DNA from: Gemmatimonadales bacterium
GTDB lineage: Bacteria > Gemmatimonadota > Gemmatimonadetes > Gemmatimonadales > GWC2-71-9
NCBI GenBank assembly: GCA_011772755.1
Contig: WVYX01000082.1
Span: 56,420 to 99,259 of the forward strand
Direction of reading: 5' to 3'
Length of the DNA stretch: 42,840 nucleotides
A model generated the notes under the pieces. The model did not search any database. It saw nothing but the letters and a program-made list of their open reading frames with translations, and was not told the DNA's origin. Position 1 is the stretch's first letter, and each line of letters opens with the position of its first letter. Shown piece by piece: positions 33,238 through 41,455 of this stretch. Position numbers and translations under genes: made by a program.

Positions 33238-35118
33238 ATGAGTACCGCCGCCACTGAGAAGCAGCGGAGCGCCGAAGGGGCTGGGGGGCACGTCAGTGAG
33301 CGCGAGGCTCGCAAGGTTGCCGAAGCGGCGCGCGAAAAGGAATGGAAGGCGCCGAGCTTCCTCAAGGAGCTGTTCAATGGCCGCGTACAGCTTGCACTAA
33401 TCCATCCCTTCCCCGAGGTCCCTCAAGAGGAGCTGGAACGCGCCACGCCGTGGCTTGAGAAGCTGGACAAGTTTCTCAAGGAGAACGTCGACGCCGAGGC
33501 CATCGACCGGGATTACAAGATTCCCGAGAAGATCGTCAAGGGCCTGGCTGAGCTGGGGTGCATGGGGATCAAGATCCCGCAGGAGTACGGCGGCCTGGGG
33601 TTTTCGCAGACGATCTACAACCGGGCGATCGCCCTGGCAGCCAGCTATGAGGGCTCGATCGCCGTGCTCCTCTCAGCCCACCAGTCGATCGGAGTTCCTC
33701 AGCCGCTCAAGCTGTTCGGCACTCCGGAACAGAAGAAGAAGTATTTCCCCCGCTTCGCCAAGGGGGAGATCAGCGCATTCGCACTGACGGAACCGGACGT
33801 GGGCAGTGATCCGGCCCGCATGCAGACGTCAGCCACGCCGACGGAGGACGGTGAGGCGTACCTCCTCAACGGCGACAAGCTCTGGTGCACCAACGGCACC
33901 ATTGCCGACATCATCGTGGTGATGGCCCGCACGCCGGACAACCGGATCACAGCGTTCATCGTGGAGTCCGATTGGCCCGGAGTCGAAGTAGTGCACCGGT
34001 GTCATTTCATGGGACTGCACGGGATCGAGAATGGCTTGCTCCGGTTCACCAACGTGCGCGTCCCGAAGGAGAACATGCTCTGGGACCAGGGCAAAGGTCT
34101 CAAGCTCGCCCTCATCACCCTCAACACCGGACGGCTCACGATTCCTGCGACCTGCTCGGTTGCCGCGAAGGCATGTGTCGGCATCGCGCGCCGGTTCAGC
34201 CAGGAGCGGGTTCAGTGGGGCCGCCCCATCGGCAAGCACGACGCCGTCGCGCAAATGCTCGGCCGCATGGCCGCCACGGCATTCGCGATGGAGGCCGTTT
34301 CTGAGCTGTCAGCCTTGATGTCCGATCAGGCAAGGTTCGACATTCGACTCGAGGCGGCCATGGCCAAGTTGTGGAACACGGAGCGCGGATGGGAGATCAT
34401 CGACGATACGCTCCAGATCCGCAGTGGGCGCGGCTACGAGTCGGCTACGAGTCTAAAGGCGCGCGGCGATCGGCCCGAGCCGGTGGAGCGGATGATGCGC
34501 GACTTCCGCATCAACATGATCTTCGAGGGCTCCAGCGAGATCATGCGGCTCTTCATCGCCCGTGAGGTGGTAGACACGCACCTCAGGGTCGCAGGAGCCA
34601 TCGCCGACCCGGAGGCGACCTTCGGCGCCAAGCTCGCTGCCTTCATCAAGGCCGGATTCTACTACGCGGCCTGGTATCCGGCCCGCTGGCTCGGGTGGGG
34701 GCGCTGGCCGCGCTATGGCGAGTTCGGCCCACTGGCCAAGCACCTGCGCTACGTGAATAGGGCCTCACGGCGCCTCGCTCGGAAGCTGTTCTACGCCATC
34801 GTACGCTTCGGCCCCAAACTCGAGAAGCGCCAGGCGATTCTGTTCCGCTTCGTCGAGATCGGCGCCGAGTTGTTCGCCATGTGCGCCGCTTGCACCCGGG
34901 CTCAGGCGCTACGGAACAGCAAGTCGCCCGAGGACCGGGCGCAGGCTGACATGGCGACCCATTTAGCAGATACGTTCTGCCGTGTGGGCCGTCGACGGAT
35001 CGAAGATCGTTTCGGCCGGGTGTTTCGCAACGACGACGTCACAGTCTATCACACCGCGCAGCGCGTCATGGCGAACGAGGCCCTCTGGATGGAGGAAGGC
35101 ATACCGGTCCCCGAGTAG
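33238..35118 (+). CDS. Acyl-CoA dehydrogenase, VLCAD/ACAD9-like
   Basis: 626 residues, longer than the ~380 of short and medium-chain enzymes. Residues about 75-460 are the classic fold: GIKIPQEYGGLGFSQ, FALTEPDVGSDPARM and WCTNGTIADIIVVMA. The catalytic base is Glu430 in MIFEGSSEIMRLF. The extra C-terminal ~150 residues resemble the membrane-associated extension of very-long-chain enzymes. The N-terminus is charged and probably disordered. It catalyses FAD-dependent alpha-beta oxidation of long-chain acyl-CoA, the first step of beta-oxidation, passing electrons to ETF. It stands alone, ending at a strong bidirectional hairpin. Confidence 0.94.
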   Translation: MSTAATEKQRSAEGAGGHVSEREARKVAEAAREKEWKAPSFLKELFNGRVQLALIHPFPEVPQEELERATPWLEKLDKFLKENVDAEAIDRDYKIPEKIVKGLAELGCMGIKIPQEYGGLGFSQTIYNRAIALAASYEGSIAVLLSAHQSIGVPQPLKLFGTPEQKKKYFPRFAKGEISAFALTEPDVGSDPARMQTSATPTEDGEAYLLNGDKLWCTNGTIADIIVVMARTPDNRITAFIVESDWPGVEVVHRCHFMGLHGIENGLLRFTNVRVPKENMLWDQGKGLKLALITLNTGRLTIPATCSVAAKACVGIARRFSQERVQWGRPIGKHDAVAQMLGRMAATAFAMEAVSELSALMSDQARFDIRLEAAMAKLWNTERGWEIIDDTLQIRSGRGYESATSLKARGDRPEPVERMMRDFRINMIFEGSSEIMRLFIAREVVDTHLRVAGAIADPEATFGAKLAAFIKAGFYYAAWYPARWLGWGRWPRYGEFGPLAKHLRYVNRASRRLARKLFYAIVRFGPKLEKRQAILFRFVEIGAELFAMCAACTRAQALRNSKSPEDRAQADMATHLADTFCRVGRRRIEDRFGRVFRNDDVTVYHTAQRVMANEALWMEEGIPVPE

Positions 35119-35142
35119 GGCGGAAGAACGGAACGGCGGAAA

Positions 35143-35177
35143 GAAGGAACCCCGAGTGCCCAACTCGGGCTTCCTTC
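35143..35177. terminator. Bidirectional terminator hairpin
   Basis: GAAGGAACCCCGAGT and ACTCGGGCTTCCTTC form a 15-bp stem with one C-C mismatch and a 5-nt loop. It lies between the convergent stops at 35118 and 35212. Purine tract on one side and pyrimidine tract on the other suit both directions. Confidence 0.75.
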
Positions 35178-35211
35178 TCATGCGCTCGTGTGGCCTCGTC
35201 GTCCCAGCCCG

Positions 35212-36582
35212 CTAGCGCGTGGCCTTCGCTCTGGCTGGTTGGGCCTCGGCCCTGGCCTTTCCCGCTCCCCCTCCCGATCTCACAGCCTCGAGTGCTTGCT
35301 CCACGTCGGCGATCAGGTCTTCGAAGTGCTCCACGCCGACGGACATGCGTATCAGACCAGGCGTGATACCCATGCGCTCCTGATCCTCGGGCTCCACGTC
35401 CGAGTGCGTCATCGAGGTGGGGTGCTCCGCCAGGGACTCGGTCCCGCCGAGACTCACCGCCAATGTGACGAGCTGAAGGGCATTCAAGAACCGGAATGCC
35501 GCTTCTTCTCCTCCTTCGATCTCGAACGATATCAATGAACCAGGACCCACACACTGCTTCCGGTACACGGGAAACATCGGGTCATCCTCGGACATCAATC
35601 CAAGGTAGTTCACGTGCTTCACCAGGGGATGATCGGCGAGGAAGTCCGCCACGTACCGGGCATTCTTCATTTGAGCCGTCATCCGCATCTTCAGCGTCTC
35701 GAGACTGCGGAGCAAGAGCCATCCGGTCCAGGGACCTGCCGCAGTGCCGATGAAGGTGCGGAGCGTGCGGACACGCTCGACGACGTCGGCATGGCCGACA
35801 CAGGCACCTGCCACAACATCGCTATGGCCACCGATGAACTTGGTGGCGGAGTAGAGCACCAGATCGGCACCGTGCTTGAGGGGATGCTGGAAGACCGGTC
35901 CGAGGAAGGTGTTGTCCACCATCACCACCGGCCGGGGGTCGCCGGCCCCCAACGAGCGAGCGAGCGTGGCCACCCCCTCAATGTCAACGATGCTGTTGGT
36001 TGGGTTCGCCGGCGTCTCGATCAAGACGACCGGCACGCGCTTGCCAGCAGCCCGGTCGCGGACGGAATCCGCCAGCTGGGCGAGCGGCACGCCGGCCGGG
36101 AAGCCCACCAAGCCGATGCCGAACTCTGGCAGGTAATGGTTGATCAGGTACTCGGTTCCACCGTAGAGCGGCTCGCTAAAGACGATGACGTCGCCGGGAC
36201 GCAGATAGGCAAGCAATGCAGTGGCGATCGCAGCCATCCCGCTTTGAAAAACTGACGCGGCATCAGCACCGTCCCAGAGGCAGAGGCGATCTTCCAGGAT
36301 TTCCAGATCGGGATTGTTGAGTCGGCTGTAGATGAGACCGAGCTCCTCGGTCGGCCCCTTCTCCCGGAGCCCGAGTGCAATCTCGAAGAACGCCTTGCCG
36401 TCTTCGGCGGATTTGAAGGAGAATGTCGAAGTCTGGAAAATCGGACACTTGAGCGCACCTTCCGAGAGCGTCGGGTCGTACCCGTAGCTCATCATCATGC
36501 TCTCGGGCTTCAGTGTCTTCTTCCCGACGCGGACCTCTCGCGGCTTCTTCTTGGTTTTCCCTTCCTTGTAGTACTTGGGCAC
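35212..36582 (-). CDS. Cys/Met-metabolism PLP enzyme (cystathionine gamma-synthase family)
   Basis: 456 residues from a GTG with GGGAG 8 nt upstream. The fold-type I PLP enzyme motifs are clear: IYSRLNNPDLEILEDRL (phosphate-binding Tyr-x-Arg), SVFQSGMAAIATALLA, ETPANPTNSIVDI and VVMVDNTFLGP. Lys248 in YSATKFIGGHSD holds PLP. SLGGTESLAEHPTSMTH closes the site. Compared with ~400-residue relatives it has a Lys-rich N-terminus and an insertion (LREKGPTEELG). Methionine gamma-lyase, cystathionine gamma-lyase and gamma-synthase share these motifs, so the reaction is not decided. No SAM riboswitch is visible upstream. Confidence 0.9.
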   Translation of the reverse strand: MPKYYKEGKTKKKPREVRVGKKTLKPESMMMSYGYDPTLSEGALKCPIFQTSTFSFKSAEDGKAFFEIALGLREKGPTEELGLIYSRLNNPDLEILEDRLCLWDGADAASVFQSGMAAIATALLAYLRPGDVIVFSEPLYGGTEYLINHYLPEFGIGLVGFPAGVPLAQLADSVRDRAAGKRVPVVLIETPANPTNSIVDIEGVATLARSLGAGDPRPVVMVDNTFLGPVFQHPLKHGADLVLYSATKFIGGHSDVVAGACVGHADVVERVRTLRTFIGTAAGPWTGWLLLRSLETLKMRMTAQMKNARYVADFLADHPLVKHVNYLGLMSEDDPMFPVYRKQCVGPGSLISFEIEGGEEAAFRFLNALQLVTLAVSLGGTESLAEHPTSMTHSDVEPEDQERMGITPGLIRMSVGVEHFEDLIADVEQALEAVRSGGGAGKARAEAQPARAKATR

Positions 36583-36691
36583 GGGTCAACTCCCGTTACA
36601 TGGCCACACTCGCACATTGGTGGGGTTCGTTTGGGGGGTCAAGTGAAAAAGCCTACTTGAAGAATCGTTCATCGCAGCCTTCATGATCTGG

Positions 36692-36750
36692 GCGGCGCTG
36701 CATGAAACTCAACCAGGGACGCAGTTAGTTTCTCCACTATGCAGCGCCGC
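36692..36750 (+). promoter_or_regulatory. Leader hairpin burying a start codon
   Basis: GCGGCGCTGCAT (36692-36703) is the exact reverse complement of ATGCAGCGCCGC (36739-36750), which is the start codon plus codons 2-4 of the next gene. Inside, GAAACT (36704-36709) pairs with AGTTTC (36727-36732). In mRNA this would hide the ATG. No Shine-Dalgarno is seen in the loop or stem. Confidence 0.55.
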
Positions 36751-37794
36751 ACCTTTCTGACCACCGTCGCGGCCCTTGTCGCCGGCTGCAGGGACCGAGG
36801 GCGCGCGTTCCCGACCCCAGGACGCCAACGTGGGGTTGGCTTCGACGCCTTCCGCACACGGCCCACGGCGAGGGATTTCGTGGAGCTGAGGGAACTCGGG
36901 GTCACCCACGTGGCGCTGTTTCCCTTCGGCTACATGCGCGCGCACACCGAACCGGTGGTACGGCGATTTCAGGGCAAGCGCACCGACTGGTCCCTCACCG
37001 ACGAGGGGCTCCTCACCACGGGACTGTTGGCCCGCCGGGCGTACCTCAGAGTGATCTTGATCCCGACCCTCGCCGATTTCGTCGACGGCCATTGGCGTGG
37101 CGAAGTGCGGATGGCTGACGACCGGGAGTGGGCCATGTGGTTCACGTCGTACCGGGCGTTCCTGCTGCACTACGCCGGACTTGCAGGTAAGATGCGTGCT
37201 GTCGGCCTCAGTGTCGGCACGGAGCTGCGAGAAACCGTCCAGCGAGAGGGCGAGTGGCGGGAGACCATCACCATGGTGCGCGAGCGCTTCCCCGGCTGGC
37301 TCACCTACGCCGGCAACTGGGATGACTATGACCGCGTCCCGTGGTGGGATGCCCTCGACCTGATCGGCATCCAGGCCTACTTCGAGTTGGGCGACCCCGG
37401 CGCCGCTTCCTCAGCCACTGACCCGCGTGCGCACCTGATCGGGGCCTGGGCACCCATCAAGGAGCGAATGGCTGAGCTGAGCTCCTCCACCGGTAAGCGG
37501 GTTGCTTTCACCGAGATTGGGTACAAGTCGCATGCTGGTGCAACGGCATTCCCCTGGAGATGGGAGATTGAGGGACCGCCGGATCTGGAGTTGCAACGCG
37601 CCGCATACGAGGCGGCATTCGAGGCGTTCTGGCGGGAGCCCTGGTTCGCCGGCTTCTACTGGTGGAAGTGGCGGCCCAATGCTCAGTCCGACGAGGACTA
37701 CGAGCGAGACTTCACCCCCCAAGGCAAGCCAGCGGAGGAGGTGTTGCGGAGGTACTATTCCGGCGAGGATGGAGGTTCGGGGTTCGAGGTGTGA
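36739..37794 (+). CDS. Tat/lipoprotein-exported TIM-barrel protein, GH113-like
   Basis: 351 residues. The N-terminus MQRRTFLTTVAALVAGC combines a twin-arginine pattern with a lipobox (Cys17). The rest resembles a TIM-barrel glycoside hydrolase of the GH113 (beta-mannanase-like) group: GVTHVALFPFGYM, then VGLSVGTELRE (putative acid/base Glu) and VAFTEIGYKSHAG (putative nucleophile Glu). WFAGFYWWKWRPN lies near the end. Active-site assignment is by analogy. It probably acts on a saccharide at the cell surface. The final codons lie in an inverted repeat at 37783-37831, so the tail GGSGFEV may be repeat-derived. Confidence 0.82.
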   Translation: MQRRTFLTTVAALVAGCRDRGRAFPTPGRQRGVGFDAFRTRPTARDFVELRELGVTHVALFPFGYMRAHTEPVVRRFQGKRTDWSLTDEGLLTTGLLARRAYLRVILIPTLADFVDGHWRGEVRMADDREWAMWFTSYRAFLLHYAGLAGKMRAVGLSVGTELRETVQREGEWRETITMVRERFPGWLTYAGNWDDYDRVPWWDALDLIGIQAYFELGDPGAASSATDPRAHLIGAWAPIKERMAELSSSTGKRVAFTEIGYKSHAGATAFPWRWEIEGPPDLELQRAAYEAAFEAFWREPWFAGFYWWKWRPNAQSDEDYERDFTPQGKPAEEVLRRYYSGEDGGSGFEV

Positions 37795-37831
37795 GGTGTT
37801 AGGTTGTCATTCTGATTCCTCGCACCTCGGA
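37783..37831. repeat. Inverted repeat spanning a stop codon
   Basis: TTCGAGGTGTGAGG (37783-37796) pairs with CCTCGCACCTCGGA (37818-37831) as a 14-bp stem with two G-U pairs. The left arm includes the TGA stop of the GH113-like gene. Weaker pairing extends outward (GGAGGTTCGG with ACCTCAACCC). Confidence 0.6.
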
Positions 37832-37870
37832 CCTCAACCCTCAGACGCGGGACGTCACGGAGATCGACTC

Positions 37871-38293
37871 GTGCCCAACGTCAACCTCGCCTGCCAGTTC
37901 TGCGGCCAGATCAACAAGGTGGACCTGAGCCGGCACGATCAGCGCCCCAAGTGTGCTGCGTGTGGTAAGCCGTTCCTGCTGGATCGACCGGTCAAGGTCA
38001 GTGAGGAACATTTCGACACCACCGTCCTCAGAGCCGATGTACCGGTACTGGTGGACTTCTACGCGGATTGGTGTGGCCCGTGCCACATGATGGCACCGCT
38101 GCTCGATGAGATCGCGAGCCAGAAGGCCGGCGAGCTCCTGGTCGCCAAGGTGGACACCGACCGCTCACCGGCGGTCAGCGGCCGGTACGGCATTCGCTCT
38201 GTTCCGTTCTTCGGCCGGTTCGAGGGCGGACAGATGGTCAAGACGGCAGTGGGTGCCGTCGGACGAGAGGGCCTAGCGGAGCTCATGAAGTGA
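37871..38293 (+). CDS. trxC: Thioredoxin 2 with zinc ribbon
   Basis: 140 residues, the usual size of thioredoxin 2. The GTG start at 37871 is supported by GGAG 8 nt upstream. The N-terminal zinc ribbon is CQFCGQINK and CAACGKPF. The redox centre is DWCGPCHMMAP (Cys68, Cys71). The cis-Pro loop reads RSVPFFGRF. It reduces cytoplasmic disulfides and, in characterised homologues, responds to oxidative stress through its zinc centre. It follows the GH113-like gene by 76 bp, separated by an inverted repeat, so co-transcription is uncertain. Confidence 0.94.
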   Translation: MPNVNLACQFCGQINKVDLSRHDQRPKCAACGKPFLLDRPVKVSEEHFDTTVLRADVPVLVDFYADWCGPCHMMAPLLDEIASQKAGELLVAKVDTDRSPAVSGRYGIRSVPFFGRFEGGQMVKTAVGAVGREGLAELMK

Positions 38294-38299
38294 GCGGTT

Positions 38300-38374
38300 G
38301 TGTGGTCTGTGGTGTGTGGTTCAGCCGTTGGTGGCTGCCCACTAGCCACTGAAACCACAAACCACCCACCACAC
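38300..38374. terminator. GT/CA-rich dyad between convergent genes
   Basis: A GT-rich arm (38300-38324, ending GTGTGGTTCAG) faces a CA-rich arm (38349-38374, beginning CTGAAACCACAAACC). Pairing is imperfect but extensive; GTGGCT/AGCCAC forms an inner stem. It fills the gap between trxC and the aminotransferase stops and could end transcription both ways. Composition resembles 2478-2553. Confidence 0.5.
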
Positions 38375-38385
38375 CCACCGCATTC

Positions 38386-39681
38386 TCAGGCCGGCAATCC
38401 CTTCAGAATCACCTCCTCCATCGCCTCCGCAAACCGATCGATCTCCGCCAGAGTCGTATAGACATTCGGCGTGACACGAATGCCGGTGCACGCCGGATGG
38501 CCGATGGACGTGACGATGATCCGTCGCGTCTTCCACAAATGCTGGGTGAGTGCACCAGGCTCCACGCCCTCGATCCCCACGTTCGCGAGCCCGCAGGACA
38601 TGGCGGGATCGTAACTGGTATAGAGCTTCACCCCCCGCTGCCCATCGAGACGCTTCATCCACCGGTCCCGGAGATAGCGCAGGCGCGCTGCCTTGCGCTC
38701 AGGCCCGATTCCATTGTGGAAGGTCAGCGCCTCCGCGATGGCGTTGTGATTGGCCGCCGGATGCGTGCCGATCTCCTCGAACTTTCTGATGTTCGCGTTC
38801 ATCCCCTCCGGCGCCGCCATGAGGGGCCATATCTTCTCGATCTTGTCCCTCCGCGCATAGAGGAAACCGGTGCCATGTGGGGCGAGCAGCCACTTGTGCA
38901 GCGACGTCCCGTAGTAGTCACACTCCAAGTCGTCCCGCTTGAACGGGAAGTGCGCGAACGCGTGGGCGCCGTCCACGATCGTGTCGATGCCGCGAGACCG
39001 CGCCAGTCGACAGATCTCCCGCACCGGGAAGATCTGCCCCGAGAGGTTGGTGATATGGCAGAAGTGAATGACCCTTGTCCGGGGCGTTATCGCGCCCTCA
39101 AACATATCAACCAGGAATTGCATGCTCGGAGGTGGATCGGGGAACGAGACCTTCTTGACGACGATGCCGTCCCGCCGAGCACGCTGGTCCCAGGTCGTCA
39201 GCATGCGCGGGTAGTCCTGGTCAGTCGTGAGCACCTCGTCGCCGGGCTTTAGATCGAGCCCAAACTGGGCAATCTCGAGTGCCTCACTCGCATTGCGGGT
39301 GATCGCCATCTCCTCCGGATCACATCCGAAGGCGCGAGCGAGCCGCTGCCGCACACTCTCGATCTGGGGCTCCAGTACCCGCCACATGGTGTAGACCGGC
39401 GCTTCGTTGGAATACTCCAGGTACCGACGCATTGCATCCTGGACGATCTTCGGACTGGGGCAGACACCACCGTTGTTCAGGTTGACGAGGCTCCGGTCAA
39501 CAGTGAACGCCTGCTGGATGCCGAGCCAGAAATCCTCATCCGCCGCTACGTCCTCCGGGCTGCGGCCTGCACTGGTGGCGGTCGTGGAGAAGATCCGCTC
39601 CAGACCGTCGTTCTTCAGCGTAGGCAGCGTGACCGCGGCCGTGCCGAACATGGAACGCAGGAAATCACGACGAGTGAACAC
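38386..39681 (-). CDS. Tat-exported class V aminotransferase-fold protein
   Basis: 431 residues. The GTG at 39681 is preferred over an upstream ATG (39720): AAGGAG lies 6-7 nt upstream, and the protein then begins with a twin-arginine signal (FTRRDFLRSMFGTAAVTLP). The body is class V PLP fold, closest in pattern to isopenicillin-N epimerase (CefD)-like proteins: LNNGGVCPSPKIVQDAM, ITRNASEALEIAQFGL, TIVDGAHAFAHFPF and SLHKWLLAPHGTGFLY with PLP-binding Lys263. Tat export fits a protein folded with its cofactor before leaving the cytoplasm. A periplasmic amino-acid or peptide-linked substrate is likely but not identified. Confidence 0.9.
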   Translation of the reverse strand: MFTRRDFLRSMFGTAAVTLPTLKNDGLERIFSTTATSAGRSPEDVAADEDFWLGIQQAFTVDRSLVNLNNGGVCPSPKIVQDAMRRYLEYSNEAPVYTMWRVLEPQIESVRQRLARAFGCDPEEMAITRNASEALEIAQFGLDLKPGDEVLTTDQDYPRMLTTWDQRARRDGIVVKKVSFPDPPPSMQFLVDMFEGAITPRTRVIHFCHITNLSGQIFPVREICRLARSRGIDTIVDGAHAFAHFPFKRDDLECDYYGTSLHKWLLAPHGTGFLYARRDKIEKIWPLMAAPEGMNANIRKFEEIGTHPAANHNAIAEALTFHNGIGPERKAARLRYLRDRWMKRLDGQRGVKLYTSYDPAMSCGLANVGIEGVEPGALTQHLWKTRRIIVTSIGHPACTGIRVTPNVYTTLAEIDRFAEAMEEVILKGLPA

Positions 39682-39829
39682 GGGATTTCTCCTTCTGCTG
39701 CGAGATACGGACTGGATCAAGGCCAGTGTGCCGCGCTACACGAGGAAAGTCAATACAGTGCTGGTGACTTACGGCGGGGTGGTGAGCGCAAGACGATCAG
39801 AGCCACGACGGCAGAACGGCATGACGGCA

Positions 39830-40537
39830 TCAGCCCGCGTCGCGAGCCGACTTGCGATACAGCGCCACCGAGCCCGCGACGGCAATCACGGCGAAGGCGA
39901 ACCACTGGATCGCGTAGGCCAAGTGCGGACCGCTGGTGAGCGGCGAGAGCGACACGGGCCTCAGCGTCGCCGGTGCATCTCCGGGGGCTTCAGTTCGGCG
40001 GAGGAGCACGCCGTGAAGTGGGTACGGATAGGCGGCCTGAAGCGCCGCAGGGCGCGCGACTCGAACGTACCTTGGCCACGCGGCGCCCGCCGAATCCACG
40101 GCGACTCTCTGGGACGGCCACATCAGCACGCCCTCGACCAACGCCGAATCGGGTTCCTGCAGCGGGGGAAGGTCCACCGTCCTTCCATCGGGGGCTGGTA
40201 CCCAACCCCGCTCCACCAGGATCGCAGCCCCGCCCGCCAGACGAAGCGGGGTCACCACGTGTACGCCGGGGGTCGCCTGCTGACTCCGGGCCAGCACCAC
40301 CACCTGCCGCTCGAAGTCGAAGACGCCGCGGGCTACCGCCCGGCGGAAGTGGAGGGAGTCGGACTCCAGAATGGCTGGCTCGGTCACTGATAGGTCGAGG
40401 GGCGGAACAGCAAGTCTGGCAGCCAAGCCGTCATTTCGAGTACTGCGCTCTTCCAGGCGCCGCAGCTGCCAGATGCCCAGCCGGACGCACACTGCCGCGG
40501 CAATGAAGGCTACGACGAGGACGGCATATCGCTTCAC
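39830..40537 (-). CDS. SURF1-family cytochrome oxidase assembly protein
   Basis: 235 residues with the family's two-helix layout: an N-terminal membrane helix followed by LGIWQLRRLEER, and a C-terminal GPHLAYAIQWFAFAVIAVAGSVAL helix. The periplasmic middle holds FERQVVVLARSQQATPGVHVVTPL and ILVERGWVPAP. SURF1 (Shy1) proteins help insert heme a into cytochrome c oxidase. The ATG overlaps the rpiA stop by ATGA. No oxidase subunit genes are in view, so the link to its complex is by family knowledge. Confidence 0.93.
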   Translation of the reverse strand: MKRYAVLVVAFIAAAVCVRLGIWQLRRLEERSTRNDGLAARLAVPPLDLSVTEPAILESDSLHFRRAVARGVFDFERQVVVLARSQQATPGVHVVTPLRLAGGAAILVERGWVPAPDGRTVDLPPLQEPDSALVEGVLMWPSQRVAVDSAGAAWPRYVRVARPAALQAAYPYPLHGVLLRRTEAPGDAPATLRPVSLSPLTSGPHLAYAIQWFAFAVIAVAGSVALYRKSARDAG

Positions 40538-41211
40538 GCCCGCACAGCCCGCCCCACAATGACCTCCGGCGACATGCCGATGAACAGTCCTGTCTCCACC
40601 ACACCCGGTCGCTTACGGAGCTCCCGGTCAACCTGCACCGGATCGGATAGCCCTCCAGAGAATCGACAATCCAGGATGTAGTGACCCCCATCCGTCACCC
40701 AGGGTTTCCCCTCCGCATCGGTCCGAAGGTTCGGCTCGCCGCCCAACTCCCGCACTGCATGCAAGTGCGTCGTCCATCCAAACGGCATCACTTCCACCGG
40801 CACGGCACAACCAGAACCCAACCGGTCGACCAACTTGGATTTGTCAACGATGATGATGTAGCGGCGGGAGGCGGCGGCCACGATTTTCTCCCAGAGGAGC
40901 GCTCCTCCCCCACCCTTTACGAGGTTCCCGGCTGGATCAACCTCGTCCGCCCCGTCGATCGTGAGATCCACAATCGGGCGCTCTTCAAGAGTCGTGAGGG
41001 GAATGCCGTGAGATTGGGCGAGATCCCTGGTCTGGTTCGAGGTCGGGATGCCGGCGATGTTCTCGATCTCACCGGTCCGGAGCTTGTACCCGATGAGACC
41101 CACCGCGACGGCAGCGGTGGAACCGCTGCCCAGCCCCAGGATCATCCCGGACGAGACGCGCGCAACAGCCTGCTCGGCGGCCAGGCGCTTCTGTTCTTGT
41201 TGATCAGCCAT
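40534..41211 (-). CDS. rpiA: Ribose-5-phosphate isomerase A
   Basis: 225 residues, the standard RpiA length. Diagnostic motifs: GLGSGSTAAVAVGLIG (phosphate loop), GIPTSNQTRDLA, DLTIDGADEVDPAGNLVKGGGGALLWEKIV (catalytic Asp and Glu region, quoted: TIDGADEVDPAGNLVKGGG), IIIVDKSKLVDRLG and VTDGGHYILDC. It interconverts ribose-5-phosphate and ribulose-5-phosphate in the cytoplasm. Transketolase, a partner in the same pathway, lies upstream on the same strand. It is translationally coupled to the SURF1 gene. Confidence 0.97.
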   Translation of the reverse strand: MADQQEQKRLAAEQAVARVSSGMILGLGSGSTAAVAVGLIGYKLRTGEIENIAGIPTSNQTRDLAQSHGIPLTTLEERPIVDLTIDGADEVDPAGNLVKGGGGALLWEKIVAAASRRYIIIVDKSKLVDRLGSGCAVPVEVMPFGWTTHLHAVRELGGEPNLRTDAEGKPWVTDGGHYILDCRFSGGLSDPVQVDRELRKRPGVVETGLFIGMSPEVIVGRAVRA

Positions 41212-41354
41212 CTGCCGGCCGCAAGATACCTGGCCAATCGTGCGTTGCCAACGAAAGCCCTACCGAAGGCGAACGGCGCCCGAGCGCCTCGCACCTGGGC
41301 GTCCTCTACCCGCACCACTCGTTCTCGCCTCCGTCGCCCTGTTCTTCAGCACCC

Positions 41355-41455
41355 CGCTAGTGTCCTGAGTCAGAGATTCGCTGCATAGCACACGCGCCGA
41401 GCAGTCCCCTCCGCGCGTGGTTCCAGTCACAGACTTCTGACTCGCTACACTAGCG
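41355..41455. repeat. MITE-like 101-bp inverted-repeat element
   Basis: CGCTAGTGTCCTGAGTCAGA (41355-41374) and TCTGACTCGCTACACTAGCG (41436-41455) are inverted with 17 of 20 positions matching. An inner stem CACGCGC (41391-41397) / GCGCGTG (41413-41419) is nested within. No gene inside. The right arm covers the transketolase TAG stop. It could act as terminator or be a non-autonomous mobile element. Confidence 0.6.

Noticed and set aside
36583-36691. A SAM or other sulfur-responsive riboswitch before the Cys/Met PLP enzyme
   Set aside because: The roughly 110 bases show no conserved junction or terminator hairpin that I can match to a known class.
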